NCBI GenBank assembly: GCA_017536545.1
Contig: JAFXHF010000014.1
Coordinates: 48,675 to 112,674, forward strand
Source: a bacterium
GTDB taxonomy: Bacteria; Cyanobacteriota; Vampirovibrionia; Gastranaerophilales; Gastranaerophilaceae
Direction of reading: 5' to 3'
DNA length: 64,000 bases
Position numbers and translations under genes: made by a program. The notes under the pieces are model-generated. The model saw nothing but the letters and a program-made list of their open reading frames with translations. It ran no database searches and was not told the origin of the DNA. Positions 34,737 through 43,203 of this stretch are shown piece by piece. The stretch's first letter is position 1. Each line of letters begins with the position of its first letter.

Positions 34737-35069
34737 CATAAGGAAAGCCGAATTGAAAAAAGGCTACCAGATATGAGGAAGGGTTCAGTTACCTAATTGG
34801 TAACGTTAGACATAAAAGATTAAGTTGGACGTATGGAAATAGAGGTGATGGTGAAGTAGTCCAAAAAGGGAAAAAGAGATTATTGAGGTACAGAATAGTT
34901 TTATAACTGTATGATTAGGGATATTTTTTAGTTTACATCTTAATATGTTATGTATATCTAGTTTATTTCGGGAGTAAAAGCATAGACTTTTAGAAGAGAG
35001 TTAGTAAGGATAGTTGTAAACTTTAATAGTCTGTAGCCAAGTTGTTGGATGCAGACTTTTGTTTTTTTT
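34737..35069 (+). ncRNA. Candidate structured RNA of unknown class
   Basis: This interval has no plausible protein gene yet shows its own promoter, several local helices and an intrinsic terminator. The helices include AGCC...GGCT around 34747-34766, GTTACC-TAATT-GGTAAC near 34790-34806, and AGTCTG...CAGACT at the end. The strand is purine-rich over its first half. I compared it by eye with tmRNA (no tRNA-like CCA end), SRP RNA (no GGAAG apical loop context), 6S RNA (no long single hairpin) and common riboswitches, and found no match. It could instead be a decayed gene. Confidence 0.4.
35028..35069 (+). terminator. Intrinsic terminator of the unassigned RNA
   Basis: AGTCTG (35028-35033) pairs with CAGACT (35052-35057) and is followed by a run of T with one G. 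The anmK promoter begins two bases later. Confidence 0.6.
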
Positions 35070-35070
35070 G

Positions 35071-35099
35071 TTGCCAAGTGATTAGAAATTTAATATTAT
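35071..35099 (+). promoter_or_regulatory. Promoter for anmK, start site at the ATG
   Basis: TTGCCA (35071-35076) and TATTAT (35094-35099) are spaced 17 bases apart. The -10 ends six bases before ATG 35106 and no ribosome site exists, so a leaderless mRNA is predicted. Confidence 0.5.
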
Positions 35100-35105
35100 A
35101 GATTT

Positions 35106-36236
35106 ATGCAAGAATTAGAAGTGAAAAAGGTCATAGCTTTAATGTCAGGAACTTCATGCGATAGCATTGATGCTGGGTTTTGTGAAGTTTATCCAGACAA
35201 AACTGTAAAATTAATCAGGGGGATAAATTACCAATATCCAGAACATGTGAGGACAAAGATTTTCCAAATGTTTAGAGGTGAGGCCTCTATTAAAGATATT
35301 TGTCAGATGAATTTTGTTATTGGTAAATGTTTTGCAGATGCGGCAAATGTCTTGATTTCAGAATTTGGAAAACCTGATTTCATTTCAAGTCATGGTCAAA
35401 CTGTATATCATTATCCTTTTGATGAAAAAATAGATAATATTAGTTTAAAAAGTACCCTACAGATTGGTGAAAGTTCTGTAATCGCTCAGGAAACAGGATG
35501 TCTGACGATTTCTAATTTTAGAGAGGCAGATATTGCTCAAAATGGTCAAGGTGCCCCATTGGTATGTTTTGCCGATGAGAAATGGTGGGGTAAATATAAA
35601 GGTAAAAACTATGCTATTCAAAACATAGGTGGAATTTCAAATGTAACAGTCATTTCGCAAGATTATGATACTTTTGGTTTTGATACTGGTTTAGGCAATA
35701 TTATGATTGATTATTGCGTAAATAAGTATTTTGGTGAGCCTTATGATAAAGACGGAGAAATTGCTGCGTCGGGTAATATTTCGGATGTTTGGTTAGATTG
35801 CTTATTGCAAGATGAATATTATTTTATTGATCCTCCAAAATCAACAGGTAGAGAATATTTTAATCCGACTTACATAGAAAATGTTTTGAAATTTGCTCCA
35901 GAAGATGAGCGTGATATCATTGCGACAGTTACGGCTTTAACTGCTAAAACTATTGCACAGAGCTATGAAAGATTTGTTTATCCTAATGTATCAATTCATG
36001 AGGCTGTAATCTGTGGTGGTGGAGCTTACAATAAGACATTGATGCGTATGTTAAGGAACTATCTACCAAAACATATTGATTTAAAAACTTGTGAAGATTA
36101 TGGAATTTCAAATAATTTCAAAGAAGTTATGGCGTTTGCTCTATTAGGTTATTGCACATATTACGGAATCCCTAATAATTTACCTTGTTGTACAGGTGCA
36201 AATAAACGTGTTGTACTCGGGAAATTAACATACTAA
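35106..36236 (+). CDS. anmK: Anhydro-N-acetylmuramic acid kinase
   Basis: AnmK phosphorylates and opens 1,6-anhydro-MurNAc released from cell walls, giving MurNAc-6-P for recycling. The 376-residue protein has the family phosphate loop MSGTSCDSIDAGF, FISSHGQTVYHYP, NFREADIAQNGQGAPLV, IGGISNVT, FDTGLGNIMID and CGGGAYNKTLM. It fits functionally with the wall hydrolases at 12.7-18.1 kb, although classic anhydro-sugar production needs a lytic transglycosylase. MurQ is not in the window. Confidence 0.95.
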   Translation: MQELEVKKVIALMSGTSCDSIDAGFCEVYPDKTVKLIRGINYQYPEHVRTKIFQMFRGEASIKDICQMNFVIGKCFADAANVLISEFGKPDFISSHGQTVYHYPFDEKIDNISLKSTLQIGESSVIAQETGCLTISNFREADIAQNGQGAPLVCFADEKWWGKYKGKNYAIQNIGGISNVTVISQDYDTFGFDTGLGNIMIDYCVNKYFGEPYDKDGEIAASGNISDVWLDCLLQDEYYFIDPPKSTGREYFNPTYIENVLKFAPEDERDIIATVTALTAKTIAQSYERFVYPNVSIHEAVICGGGAYNKTLMRMLRNYLPKHIDLKTCEDYGISNNFKEVMAFALLGYCTYYGIPNNLPCCTGANKRVVLGKLTY

Positions 36237-36254
36237 CCTTATTGTGTAAATCAA

Positions 36255-36272
36255 ATTGTAAACAATTGTAAC
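36255..36272. promoter_or_regulatory. HLR1-like direct repeat (candidate RpaB site)
   Basis: The minus strand reads GTTACAAT-TG-TTTACAAT. Both octamers fit the cyanobacterial HLR1 consensus (G/T)TTACA(T/A)(T/A) with its two-base spacer. It lies about 75 bases upstream of the coiled-coil gene at 36347, a distance suited to activation. No strong -35 follows. Binding is inferred only. Confidence 0.45.
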
Positions 36273-36346
36273 AAGTCTGAAACCATGTGAAATCGGGCTT
36301 TTTCTCATGTTTTTATATATTTAAGAATTAAAGAGAGAGAACGACT

Positions 36347-37972
36347 ATGGCACCAGGTTTAGATAAACTAAATAGAGCTGGTTTGGGTGCGCAATCCTTC
36401 GGCACACGCAAAACTACTGGTATGTCTGCACAAGTTACTAAAAACTTGGCAAACTCTTCTCCTGCGACAAAATCTTCATTATTCTCATTCAAGGGTTCAA
36501 GAATGGCTAATTTCGTTCCTGGCCGAAATGTTAGTGAGAATATGTATAAATACAATTACCAGAACCAAAGAGCAGCATTAAATGGTGGTCCTCAAAGAAC
36601 ATTTACTCCAAGAAATGCTGGTCATGTACATTCTACTAATATGAACAATATTGGTACAGTTAAATACAACAACACTTCATATCAAAATGGTATGGCAACA
36701 GCTAACTTGCTACTTGGTAGTATGCAGTTATTGAACCAATTTGGAGTGTTTGATGGAGCAAGTTCAACTGGTTCATCATCACTTGGTGATAAACTAAGTT
36801 CTGCATTTAGCGGTATCGGTGGTGGCGGAGCTGCTGCATCAGCTGAGGCGAATGCTGCAATTTCTGCAATGCAGAGTCAAACAACTTCAGATGGCTTGCG
36901 TCAAGCGATTTCTGGAGCTGAAGATAAATTTAATTCATTTGATCAAACTCAAATTAGTAACTATGAACAAAATGTTGGAACTCTTGAAACTGAGATTGAT
37001 GGACTTGAATCTAAAGTTAAGACTGGAGAAAGTGATGTTAAGGCAAAAGAAAATGAAGTTTCTAAGAAAAATAATGCTGTAACATCTGCAACAACAAAAC
37101 GAGATGTTGCAAAACAAGGTTTGGAAAATGCCTTGAAACAAAATAGTAAATGCACATCTGCATATGCTGAGGCAAAAGCAAATCTTGCAGCTGCTAAGCA
37201 AACGGCTGAAAGTACTCCAGAAACAATTCAAGTAATAGGTCCAGATGGTACACCTCAAACTATTCAAAATGAACCAGCATATGGAAATGCTCAAGCAGCA
37301 TTGCAAAAAGCCCAAACTGCTGAACAACAAGCTAAACAAGATTTGCAAATGTCTGAAGAAGAAGTTAATAAAATGAATGAAGCAGCAGCTTCTGCTGAAA
37401 AAAACCTAGAGAGTGCACAGGAAGCATTGTCTAAAGCTGAAACAGAGCAAACAAAGGCTAAAGAAGAGCTTAAATTGTCTAAAGAAGCTTTAGAAGAAAA
37501 CAAAGATAAGTTGTTGGAAAAACAAAATGAATTAGAGGAATTAAAAGCTACTAAGCAAGATTATGATGCTTTGAAATCAGAAATTGCTGAACAAAAAACT
37601 AGATTAACTGAATTAGAACAAGCTGAAAGAGAACGTGCATCTGAACTTACAAGTGATATCTCTGATAAGACTGAAAAAGTTTTAGGTCGAGAAATTGATG
37701 CTTCTGATGGCATGAATGTTTCTGAAAAAATCAGACAAAGACGTAATGAAAAAGATAATGCTAAAATTGAAAATATGTCTCAAGAATTAGACGGTTTACG
37801 TGATAGAAACGCAAAAACTAATATTCTTGCAGATAATACAAATGTAATCACAGGTAATGGTGGCGAAGAATTACGTGAAGGCACTCTTCCTTCTGGTAAA
37901 AAAGTTTATTTTGTTGGAACAAAAGAAGTTACTCAAGCAGAATATGAAGCATTAAAACCTGCAGGCATGTAA
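36347..37972 (+). CDS. Large coiled-coil protein of unknown function
   Basis: The 541-residue protein has a polar, Asn/Gly/Ser/Arg-rich first third (about 1-170) with a short hydrophobic stretch near 108-125 and a Gly/Ala-rich hinge. A very long coiled coil then runs from about 190 to 470, rich in Glu, Lys, Gln and Ala heptads (EKNLESAQEALSKAETEQTK). There is no signal peptide. The C-terminal 70 residues are again globular-looking (GTLPSGKKVYFVGTKEVTQA). GAGAGAGAAC precedes the ATG. It is probably structural or cytoskeletal. It stands alone between anmK and rimP, with an HLR1-like element upstream. Confidence 0.65.
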   Translation: MAPGLDKLNRAGLGAQSFGTRKTTGMSAQVTKNLANSSPATKSSLFSFKGSRMANFVPGRNVSENMYKYNYQNQRAALNGGPQRTFTPRNAGHVHSTNMNNIGTVKYNNTSYQNGMATANLLLGSMQLLNQFGVFDGASSTGSSSLGDKLSSAFSGIGGGGAAASAEANAAISAMQSQTTSDGLRQAISGAEDKFNSFDQTQISNYEQNVGTLETEIDGLESKVKTGESDVKAKENEVSKKNNAVTSATTKRDVAKQGLENALKQNSKCTSAYAEAKANLAAAKQTAESTPETIQVIGPDGTPQTIQNEPAYGNAQAALQKAQTAEQQAKQDLQMSEEEVNKMNEAAASAEKNLESAQEALSKAETEQTKAKEELKLSKEALEENKDKLLEKQNELEELKATKQDYDALKSEIAEQKTRLTELEQAERERASELTSDISDKTEKVLGREIDASDGMNVSEKIRQRRNEKDNAKIENMSQELDGLRDRNAKTNILADNTNVITGNGGEELREGTLPSGKKVYFVGTKEVTQAEYEALKPAGM

Positions 37973-37996
37973 TCTTAACCAAACCTTTACAAAGGC

Positions 37997-38025
37997 TTTA
38001 CATTTTGAGGTATGTATATTAGAAT
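37997..38025 (+). promoter_or_regulatory. Promoter of the rimP-nusA operon
   Basis: TTTACA (37997-38002) and TAGAAT (38020-38025) are spaced 17 bases apart, identical to the pheT promoter hexamers. A start near 38032 leaves a leader containing an intrinsic terminator. Confidence 0.6.
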
Positions 38026-38051
38026 ATAAACAGCAAGCAGTATTGCTAATG

Positions 38052-38081
38052 AAAAAAGAACGGATTCCCCGTTCTTTTTTT
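38052..38081 (+). terminator. Intrinsic terminator in the rimP-nusA leader
   Basis: AAAGAACGG pairs with CCGTTCTTT around ATTCC, with a T-run after it. It lies between the promoter above and rimP, preceded by a small AGCAA...TTGCT hairpin, so it may act as an attenuator. It could also end the upstream coiled-coil transcript. Confidence 0.75.
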
Positions 38082-38105
38082 CACTAAGTAGGAAAGGTTG
38101 TGCCA

Positions 38106-38588
38106 ATGAAGCAAGATATCAATAGATTAGAGATTTTAAACGCTATTACTCCATTGATTGAAAATACAGCGATGCGTTACAATTTAATCCCAATCGAAAT
38201 TGACTTTTCTAAGGAAAATCATCGTTGGTTTTTGAGAATTTTCTTGTATTCAAGTGATCATCCGATAACTTTAGATGATTGTGAGAATATTACAAGAAGT
38301 CTTGAAGGGTTTTTGGAAGAACTTATTCCAGTGAAATACTACTTGGAAGTATCTTCTCCAGGTTTAGAGCGTAAGTTTAAATCTGAAAAAGAATTTTTTA
38401 TCTTTAAAGGTAAAAGAATTAGTTTGAAACTTAAAGAACCTCTTGAAGGTGAAACTGAAAAAATCTTTAAAGGTGAAATTATTGACTATGATACAAATGA
38501 AGGTTTGACTTTCTTCCGTTTTGATGACGGAAATGAACTTCAGATCCCAAAAAGTAACATCCAGTCTGCTAAATTGTATATTGATTAA
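38106..38588 (+). CDS. rimP: Ribosome maturation factor RimP
   Basis: RimP helps assemble the 30S subunit. The start at ATG 38106 has AGGAAAGG at a proper distance; a GTG two codons upstream is too close. The 160-residue protein has the usual two-part layout. The N-terminal alpha/beta domain contains WFLRIFLYSSDHPITLDDCE and YYLEVSSPGLERKF. The C-terminal Sm-like domain contains KRISLKLKEPLEGE and FRFDDGNELQIPKSNIQSAK. It is followed 26 bases later by nusA, the conserved rimP-nusA order. Confidence 0.95.
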   Translation: MKQDINRLEILNAITPLIENTAMRYNLIPIEIDFSKENHRWFLRIFLYSSDHPITLDDCENITRSLEGFLEELIPVKYYLEVSSPGLERKFKSEKEFFIFKGKRISLKLKEPLEGETEKIFKGEIIDYDTNEGLTFFRFDDGNELQIPKSNIQSAKLYID

Positions 38589-38614
38589 TTTTATAAAACG
38601 AAAGGAAAAGGCAA

Positions 38615-39859
38615 ATGATTAAAATCGGAGCTGGAAACTTAAATGAAGTTTTCGAAGAGTTAGAAAGAGAGAAAGGCATTTCTAAAGAAGTTGTTATTTC
38701 TTCTTTATGTGATGCTATGGTTGCTGCTTACAAAAAGCACTTAAGAATTAAAGAAATCGAGAATGTGGAAGCATTTTTAGATGAACAATCTGGCGAAATC
38801 GGTATTTTCAAAGGTAAAGTTGTTGTTGAATCAGTTGAAGATCCAGACAATGAAATTTCACTTGCTGAAGCTAAAGAAATTGATGATTCAGTTGAATTAG
38901 GTGATGAAGTTAAATTAGAAGTTACACCAGATCAATTTGGTCGTATTGCTGCTCAAGCTGCTAACCAAGTTTTAACTCAAAGAATCAGAGAAGCTGAAAG
39001 AAATCTTGTATTAAACGAATTCCTTGATAAAAAAGGAACACTTATTACAGGTATTATTCAAAAACTTGATGATAGAAGAAACGTTATCGTTAACATTGGT
39101 AAAACTGATGCTATCATGCCAAGAAAAGAACAAATTCCTGGTGAATACTATAAACCTGGTAACAGAATCAGAGTATTCGTTCTTAACGTAAAAGAAACTA
39201 CAAGACTTCCTCAAGTTATTGTTTCTCACGGTCATGCTGAAATCGTTAGAGAATTGTTTGAACTTGAAGTTCCTGAAATTGAAGACGGTATTGTAGAAAT
39301 TAAATCAATTTCTCGTGAAGCTGGCTATAGAACAAAAATCGCAGTATGGTCAAATGATCCAGAAGTTGATTCAGTAGGTGCTTGTATCGGACCTAGAGGT
39401 TCTAGAATTCAAACTATCGTTTCTGAACTTAAAAATGAAAAAATCGATATCGTTAGATACTCAGAAGATCCAGTTGAATATATCGTAAACGCATTATCTC
39501 CAGCAAGAGTTGTGTCTGTTGATATTATGGCTGATGATGAGTACAATCACGAAGCTTTAGTAGTTGTTCCAGATGATCAATTATCTTTAGCTATCGGTCG
39601 TGAAGGTCAAAACGTAAGACTTGCTCACAAATTAACTAACTGGAAAATTGATATTAAATCAGTTTCTCAAATGGAACAAGCTGAAGATCAACGTGTAAGC
39701 AACTACGATTATGACGAAGTTGAAGAAGTGTCAGTTGAAGATGTTGTAGATTCAGAAGAACTACAAGAAGAAATCGCTGAAGAAATGAATCAACAAGGTT
39801 ATGATGAAGAAGATATTCCAGTTGAAGAAGCTGAAGAAGTAGAAGAAACTGAAGAATAA
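38615..39859 (+). CDS. nusA: Transcription elongation/termination factor NusA
   Basis: NusA binds RNA polymerase and modulates pausing, termination and antitermination. The 414-residue protein has the N-terminal polymerase-binding domain, an S1 domain (about 135-200: TGIIQKLDDRRNVIVNIGKT), KH1 (SVGACIGPRGSRIQTIVSEL near 250) and KH2 (LAIGREGQNVRLAHKLTNWK near 325). A strongly acidic tail (about 365-414) follows in place of the C-terminal repeats of E. coli. AAAGGAAAAGG precedes the ATG. infB does not follow; a bidirectional terminator does. Autoregulation through the leader terminator is plausible. Confidence 0.97.
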   Translation: MIKIGAGNLNEVFEELEREKGISKEVVISSLCDAMVAAYKKHLRIKEIENVEAFLDEQSGEIGIFKGKVVVESVEDPDNEISLAEAKEIDDSVELGDEVKLEVTPDQFGRIAAQAANQVLTQRIREAERNLVLNEFLDKKGTLITGIIQKLDDRRNVIVNIGKTDAIMPRKEQIPGEYYKPGNRIRVFVLNVKETTRLPQVIVSHGHAEIVRELFELEVPEIEDGIVEIKSISREAGYRTKIAVWSNDPEVDSVGACIGPRGSRIQTIVSELKNEKIDIVRYSEDPVEYIVNALSPARVVSVDIMADDEYNHEALVVVPDDQLSLAIGREGQNVRLAHKLTNWKIDIKSVSQMEQAEDQRVSNYDYDEVEEVSVEDVVDSEELQEEIAEEMNQQGYDEEDIPVEEAEEVEETEE

Positions 39860-39884
39860 TTTTCTTAAATAAATTAAAACTTTA

Positions 39885-39913
39885 AAAGGGGGACTTAAAC
39901 AAGTCCCTCTTTT
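39885..39913. terminator. Bidirectional terminator between nusA and the response regulator
   Basis: AAAAGGGGGACTT pairs with AAGTCCCTCTTTT around AAAC, with A and T runs on both sides. It overlaps the stop of the convergent gene. Confidence 0.8.
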
Positions 39914-40563
39914 AATGCTTTAACTGCAGCTTGTGTTCTATCATCGACGACTAGTTTTTGAATTATATTGCAAACGTGGGCTTTTGCAGTGTGGGAAGAA
40001 ATTGTTAATTCTTCAGCAATTTCATTGTTTGATTTGCCATCAACAATTAGTTTTAGAACTTCGTATTCTCTTTGGGTTAAGTTTGAATGTTGTTCTCTAA
40101 ACATTGCTCTAGACATTTGGCGTTGTGGAACAAGACCGCAGTTTTTATCTCTTAAAATTGGTACTGCAAGTGGGTCAATCCACATTGCTCCCTCTTTTAT
40201 TGTTTGAATAATCATTTTCAAAATTTCTGTATTTATATCTTTCATTACATAAGCACAAGCCCCTGACTGTAGGGCGTCTAATACTTCACTTTCGCTTAGA
40301 TGTGATGTAAGGATTATTATTTTTGCATTGGTGTTTAGTTCTAAAATCCTTTTAGTTGCTTCAATTCCAGAAATATCAGGAAGTCCAATATCCATTAAGG
40401 TTACATCTGGATGTGTTGTTCTGAATTTTTCAATGGCGTCTTTTCCATTTTCGGCTTCGGATGTTACTTCTAGTCCATCTTGTTCGTCAAATAAAGATTT
40501 TAATCCTACTCGCATTAATTTATGGTCTTCTACTAGTAATAATTTTATCGCTGAATTTGTCAT
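39895..40563 (-). CDS. NarL/FixJ-family response regulator
   Basis: The 222-residue protein has a receiver domain with VEDHKLMRVG, phospho-acceptor Asp58 (VTLMDIGLPD), ILTSHLSES and the conserved Lys in AYVMKDINTE. A LuxR-type helix-turn-helix follows (LTQREYEVLKLIVDGKSNNE, HTAKAHVCNIIQKL). It is a paralogue of the regulator at 28431-29081, sharing the same domain order and recognition-helix type (TAKAHV/TTKAHV), so their targets may overlap. No kinase lies beside it. It converges on nusA. Confidence 0.94.
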   Translation of the reverse strand: MTNSAIKLLLVEDHKLMRVGLKSLFDEQDGLEVTSEAENGKDAIEKFRTTHPDVTLMDIGLPDISGIEATKRILELNTNAKIIILTSHLSESEVLDALQSGACAYVMKDINTEILKMIIQTIKEGAMWIDPLAVPILRDKNCGLVPQRQMSRAMFREQHSNLTQREYEVLKLIVDGKSNNEIAEELTISSHTAKAHVCNIIQKLVVDDRTQAAVKALKEGLV

Positions 40564-40766
40564 ATTTTTTCCTCATTTTTTACCATTATATTTAGATAAT
40601 GAATGGTCTTGTATTGTAGATGGGACAAAAGTTAGGCTATTATTTTTATTCTTGAATTTTTGTTTAAAATTTTATTTATTTTTATAAAATAAATTTGCCA
40701 AAAAGTAGCTAAAATATTCTGTTTGTTATAAAATTAGTAGGATAAAGATATTAAGGGATTAGCAAA

Positions 40767-42383
40767 ATGAAATACTCCAAATTTTCAGCAGTAATTATAG
40801 GTAGTGGCATTGCAGGTTTGTATGCTGCGTTAAAAATTGAACAACAATTGCAGTTACCTAATGGAGTATTATTGATTACAAAATCTAAATTGGGTGAAAG
40901 TAATTCATACTATGCACAAGGTGGTATGGTTGCTGTTCTAAAAGAAAATGAAAAAGATTCTGTTGAATCTCACGTAACCGATACTATTAAAGCGGGTGCG
41001 GGTTTAAGTGAATTAGATACTATTAGATTTATCAGTGAAAACTCGGATAAAGTTGTAAAAGATTTGTTAAAGTTTGGAGTTGAATTTGACCGTGATGAAA
41101 ATGGAAAATTTACTTTAACAAAAGAAGCAGCACATAGTGTTAGAAGAATTTTACACTCAGGCGGAGATGCAACAGGTCGAGAAATGGAAATTGCACTTTG
41201 CCAAGCAGTTAAAGAGAATAAAAATATTACACTTTACGAAAATACAGTTGCAGTTGATTTATTGATTGATGAAAACACTTGTGGTGGGGTTGTTCTTCTT
41301 AATGAGAATGATGAATATGAAACAATTTATTCAAATACTGTGATTATGGCAACAGGGGGTTTAGGTCAACTTTACCAATATACAACAAATCCAAAAGGTG
41401 CGACTGGTGATGGTTTTGCTCTAAGTTATAGAGCTGGTGCAATATTGCAAGATATGGAATTTGTACAATTTCACCCAACAGCGTTAGCATTTGATGGTGC
41501 TGAAAATAGATTTTTAATTAGTGAAGCTGTCCGTGGTGAGGGGGCAAAACTTTGTGATGAATTCGGTATGGAATTTATGTTCAAATATCATGAGAAAAAA
41601 GAATTAGCACCAAGAGATATTGTTGCTCGTTCAATATTTTGTGAGATGAACAACAATGGTGATCCTTGTGTATTCTTGAATGCAACAGGTTTGGGTGAAG
41701 AAAAATTATTAAAACGTTTCCCAACAATTGCAAAAAAATGCAAAGAATATGATATTGATATTACTCAAGATTTAATTCCAGTTGCTCCTGCGGCTCATTA
41801 TTTTATGGGTGGCGTTAAAACAAATATTCGTGGAGAATCTTCTGTTAATGGTTTGTATGCGATTGGTGAAGTTTCATCTACTGGCTTACATGGCGGAAAC
41901 AGATTAGCAAGTAATTCGCTTTTAGAGTGCGTTGTTTGTGCTTATGAAGTTGCTGAATATTTAAAAAATATTGGTGTAAATGATAAAGGCGATTTTGAAA
42001 CTAATGAAATATTTAATTCTATAATTTCAAAATATGAGCAAGAAACTGAATTAAAACCAGTTGATGTAAGAGCATTAAAAGAAGAATTGCAGGCTACAAT
42101 GTGGTCTGGAGTTGGTATTTTCAGAAATGAGCAAGTGATGAAATCTGCTCAGGCAAATATCGAAAAACTTTCAAAAGAATTTGACCGTGAAGATAAATGT
42201 TTGTCAAAAGACGAATATGAACTTCGCAATATGTTAATTACTGCAGAACTTATTGTAAAATCTGCATTAAACAGAAAAGAATCTCGTGGGGCACACTATC
42301 GTGTGGATTATTTGAATACTAACGAGGTTTGTGAACATAGTTTGGTAGATAAAAATAAAGGAGAAATATATTTTGCTAAGTAG
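40767..42383 (+). CDS. nadB: L-aspartate oxidase
   Basis: NadB oxidises aspartate to iminoaspartate, the first step of de novo NAD synthesis. The 538-residue length is normal. It has the FAD-binding IIGSGIAGLYAALKIE, YYAQGGMVAVL, HSVRRILHSGGDATGREMEI, QFHPTALAFDG, and the C-terminal flavin-site YAIGEVSSTGLHGGNRLASN. A helical fumarate-reductase-like tail ends it. It is followed by nadC with an 11-base overlap; nadA is not in the window. Confidence 0.97.
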   Translation: MKYSKFSAVIIGSGIAGLYAALKIEQQLQLPNGVLLITKSKLGESNSYYAQGGMVAVLKENEKDSVESHVTDTIKAGAGLSELDTIRFISENSDKVVKDLLKFGVEFDRDENGKFTLTKEAAHSVRRILHSGGDATGREMEIALCQAVKENKNITLYENTVAVDLLIDENTCGGVVLLNENDEYETIYSNTVIMATGGLGQLYQYTTNPKGATGDGFALSYRAGAILQDMEFVQFHPTALAFDGAENRFLISEAVRGEGAKLCDEFGMEFMFKYHEKKELAPRDIVARSIFCEMNNNGDPCVFLNATGLGEEKLLKRFPTIAKKCKEYDIDITQDLIPVAPAAHYFMGGVKTNIRGESSVNGLYAIGEVSSTGLHGGNRLASNSLLECVVCAYEVAEYLKNIGVNDKGDFETNEIFNSIISKYEQETELKPVDVRALKEELQATMWSGVGIFRNEQVMKSAQANIEKLSKEFDREDKCLSKDEYELRNMLITAELIVKSALNRKESRGAHYRVDYLNTNEVCEHSLVDKNKGEIYFAK

Positions 42384-43203
42384 TTTTTATGTAGAAGATC
42401 ACGTTAAAGCAGCGTTGATGGAAGATATTGGATTTGGTGATGTCACAACAGAAAGTATTTTAGGCGAAGATGAAATTTTCTCAGCTCGTTTAGCTTCTCG
42501 TTGTGAGGGTGTAATTTGTGGTTTAGAAGTTTTTAAAACTGTTTTTAAAGTTTTATCACCAAAAGTTAAAGTTGAATTACTATTCAAAGACGGTGATAAA
42601 ATTAAAAAAGGTGATATCCTAGCAACTATTGAAGGTCCTGGGAAATATTTATTATTGGGTGAAAGAGTTGCCTTAAATTACGTTCAAAGAATGAGTGGTA
42701 TTGCAACTGAAACCAATAAATACCAACAAGCTATTGGTGATTTACCTTGCAAAATTGTCGATACAAGAAAAACTACACCAGGATTTAGAGCATTTGAAAA
42801 ATATTCTGTAAAAGTTGGTGGCGGTGCGTTGCATAGATTTAATTTGTCAGATTGTGCAATGATTAAAGATAACCATATTCAAGTTGCTGGTTCTGTTACA
42901 AATGCTGTGAAATTGGTTAAGGCTAACCTTTCTCACGCTCATAAAATTGAACTTGAATGTGATACTTTAGAACAAATCAAGGAAGCCCTACCTTTGGGTG
43001 TTGATATTATTATGCTTGATAATATGACTTTAGAGCAGATGAAAGAAGCAGTTGAGCTTATCGATCACAGAGCAACTGTCGAAGCTAGTGGTAATGTTCA
43101 TCTTGATACTGTTCGCAAAATTGCAGAATGTGGTGTTGATATTATTTCATCAAGTGCAATTGTTGCAAAAGCTCCAACACTTGATGTTGCACTAGATATG
43201 TAG
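42373..43203 (+). CDS. nadC: Nicotinate-nucleotide pyrophosphorylase (quinolinate PRTase)
   Basis: NadC turns quinolinate and PRPP into nicotinate mononucleotide. The 276-residue protein shows EDIGFGDVTTES, GERVALNYVQRMSGIAT, DTRKTTPGFRAFEKYSVKVG (substrate and phosphate contacts), GGALHRFNLSD, MIKDNH and the C-terminal VEASGNV and DIISSS. Translation must start at TTG 42373: AAAGGAG sits ten bases upstream inside nadB, and no ATG is available before the conserved domain. The overlap means coupled expression with nadB. Confidence 0.96.
   Translation: MLSSFYVEDHVKAALMEDIGFGDVTTESILGEDEIFSARLASRCEGVICGLEVFKTVFKVLSPKVKVELLFKDGDKIKKGDILATIEGPGKYLLLGERVALNYVQRMSGIATETNKYQQAIGDLPCKIVDTRKTTPGFRAFEKYSVKVGGGALHRFNLSDCAMIKDNHIQVAGSVTNAVKLVKANLSHAHKIELECDTLEQIKEALPLGVDIIMLDNMTLEQMKEAVELIDHRATVEASGNVHLDTVRKIAECGVDIISSSAIVAKAPTLDVALDM

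Noticed and set aside
34737..35069. tmRNA, 6S or SRP RNA as the identity of the RNA near anmK
   Set aside because: There is no tRNA-like CCA end or tag frame, no single long hairpin, and no SRP apical-loop motif, so no known class was assigned.
36935..37348. A 137-residue Cys/Phe/Leu-rich frame antisense to the coiled-coil gene
   Set aside because: It is the mirror of repetitive Glu/Lys/Ala codons; there is no start signal and no independent support.
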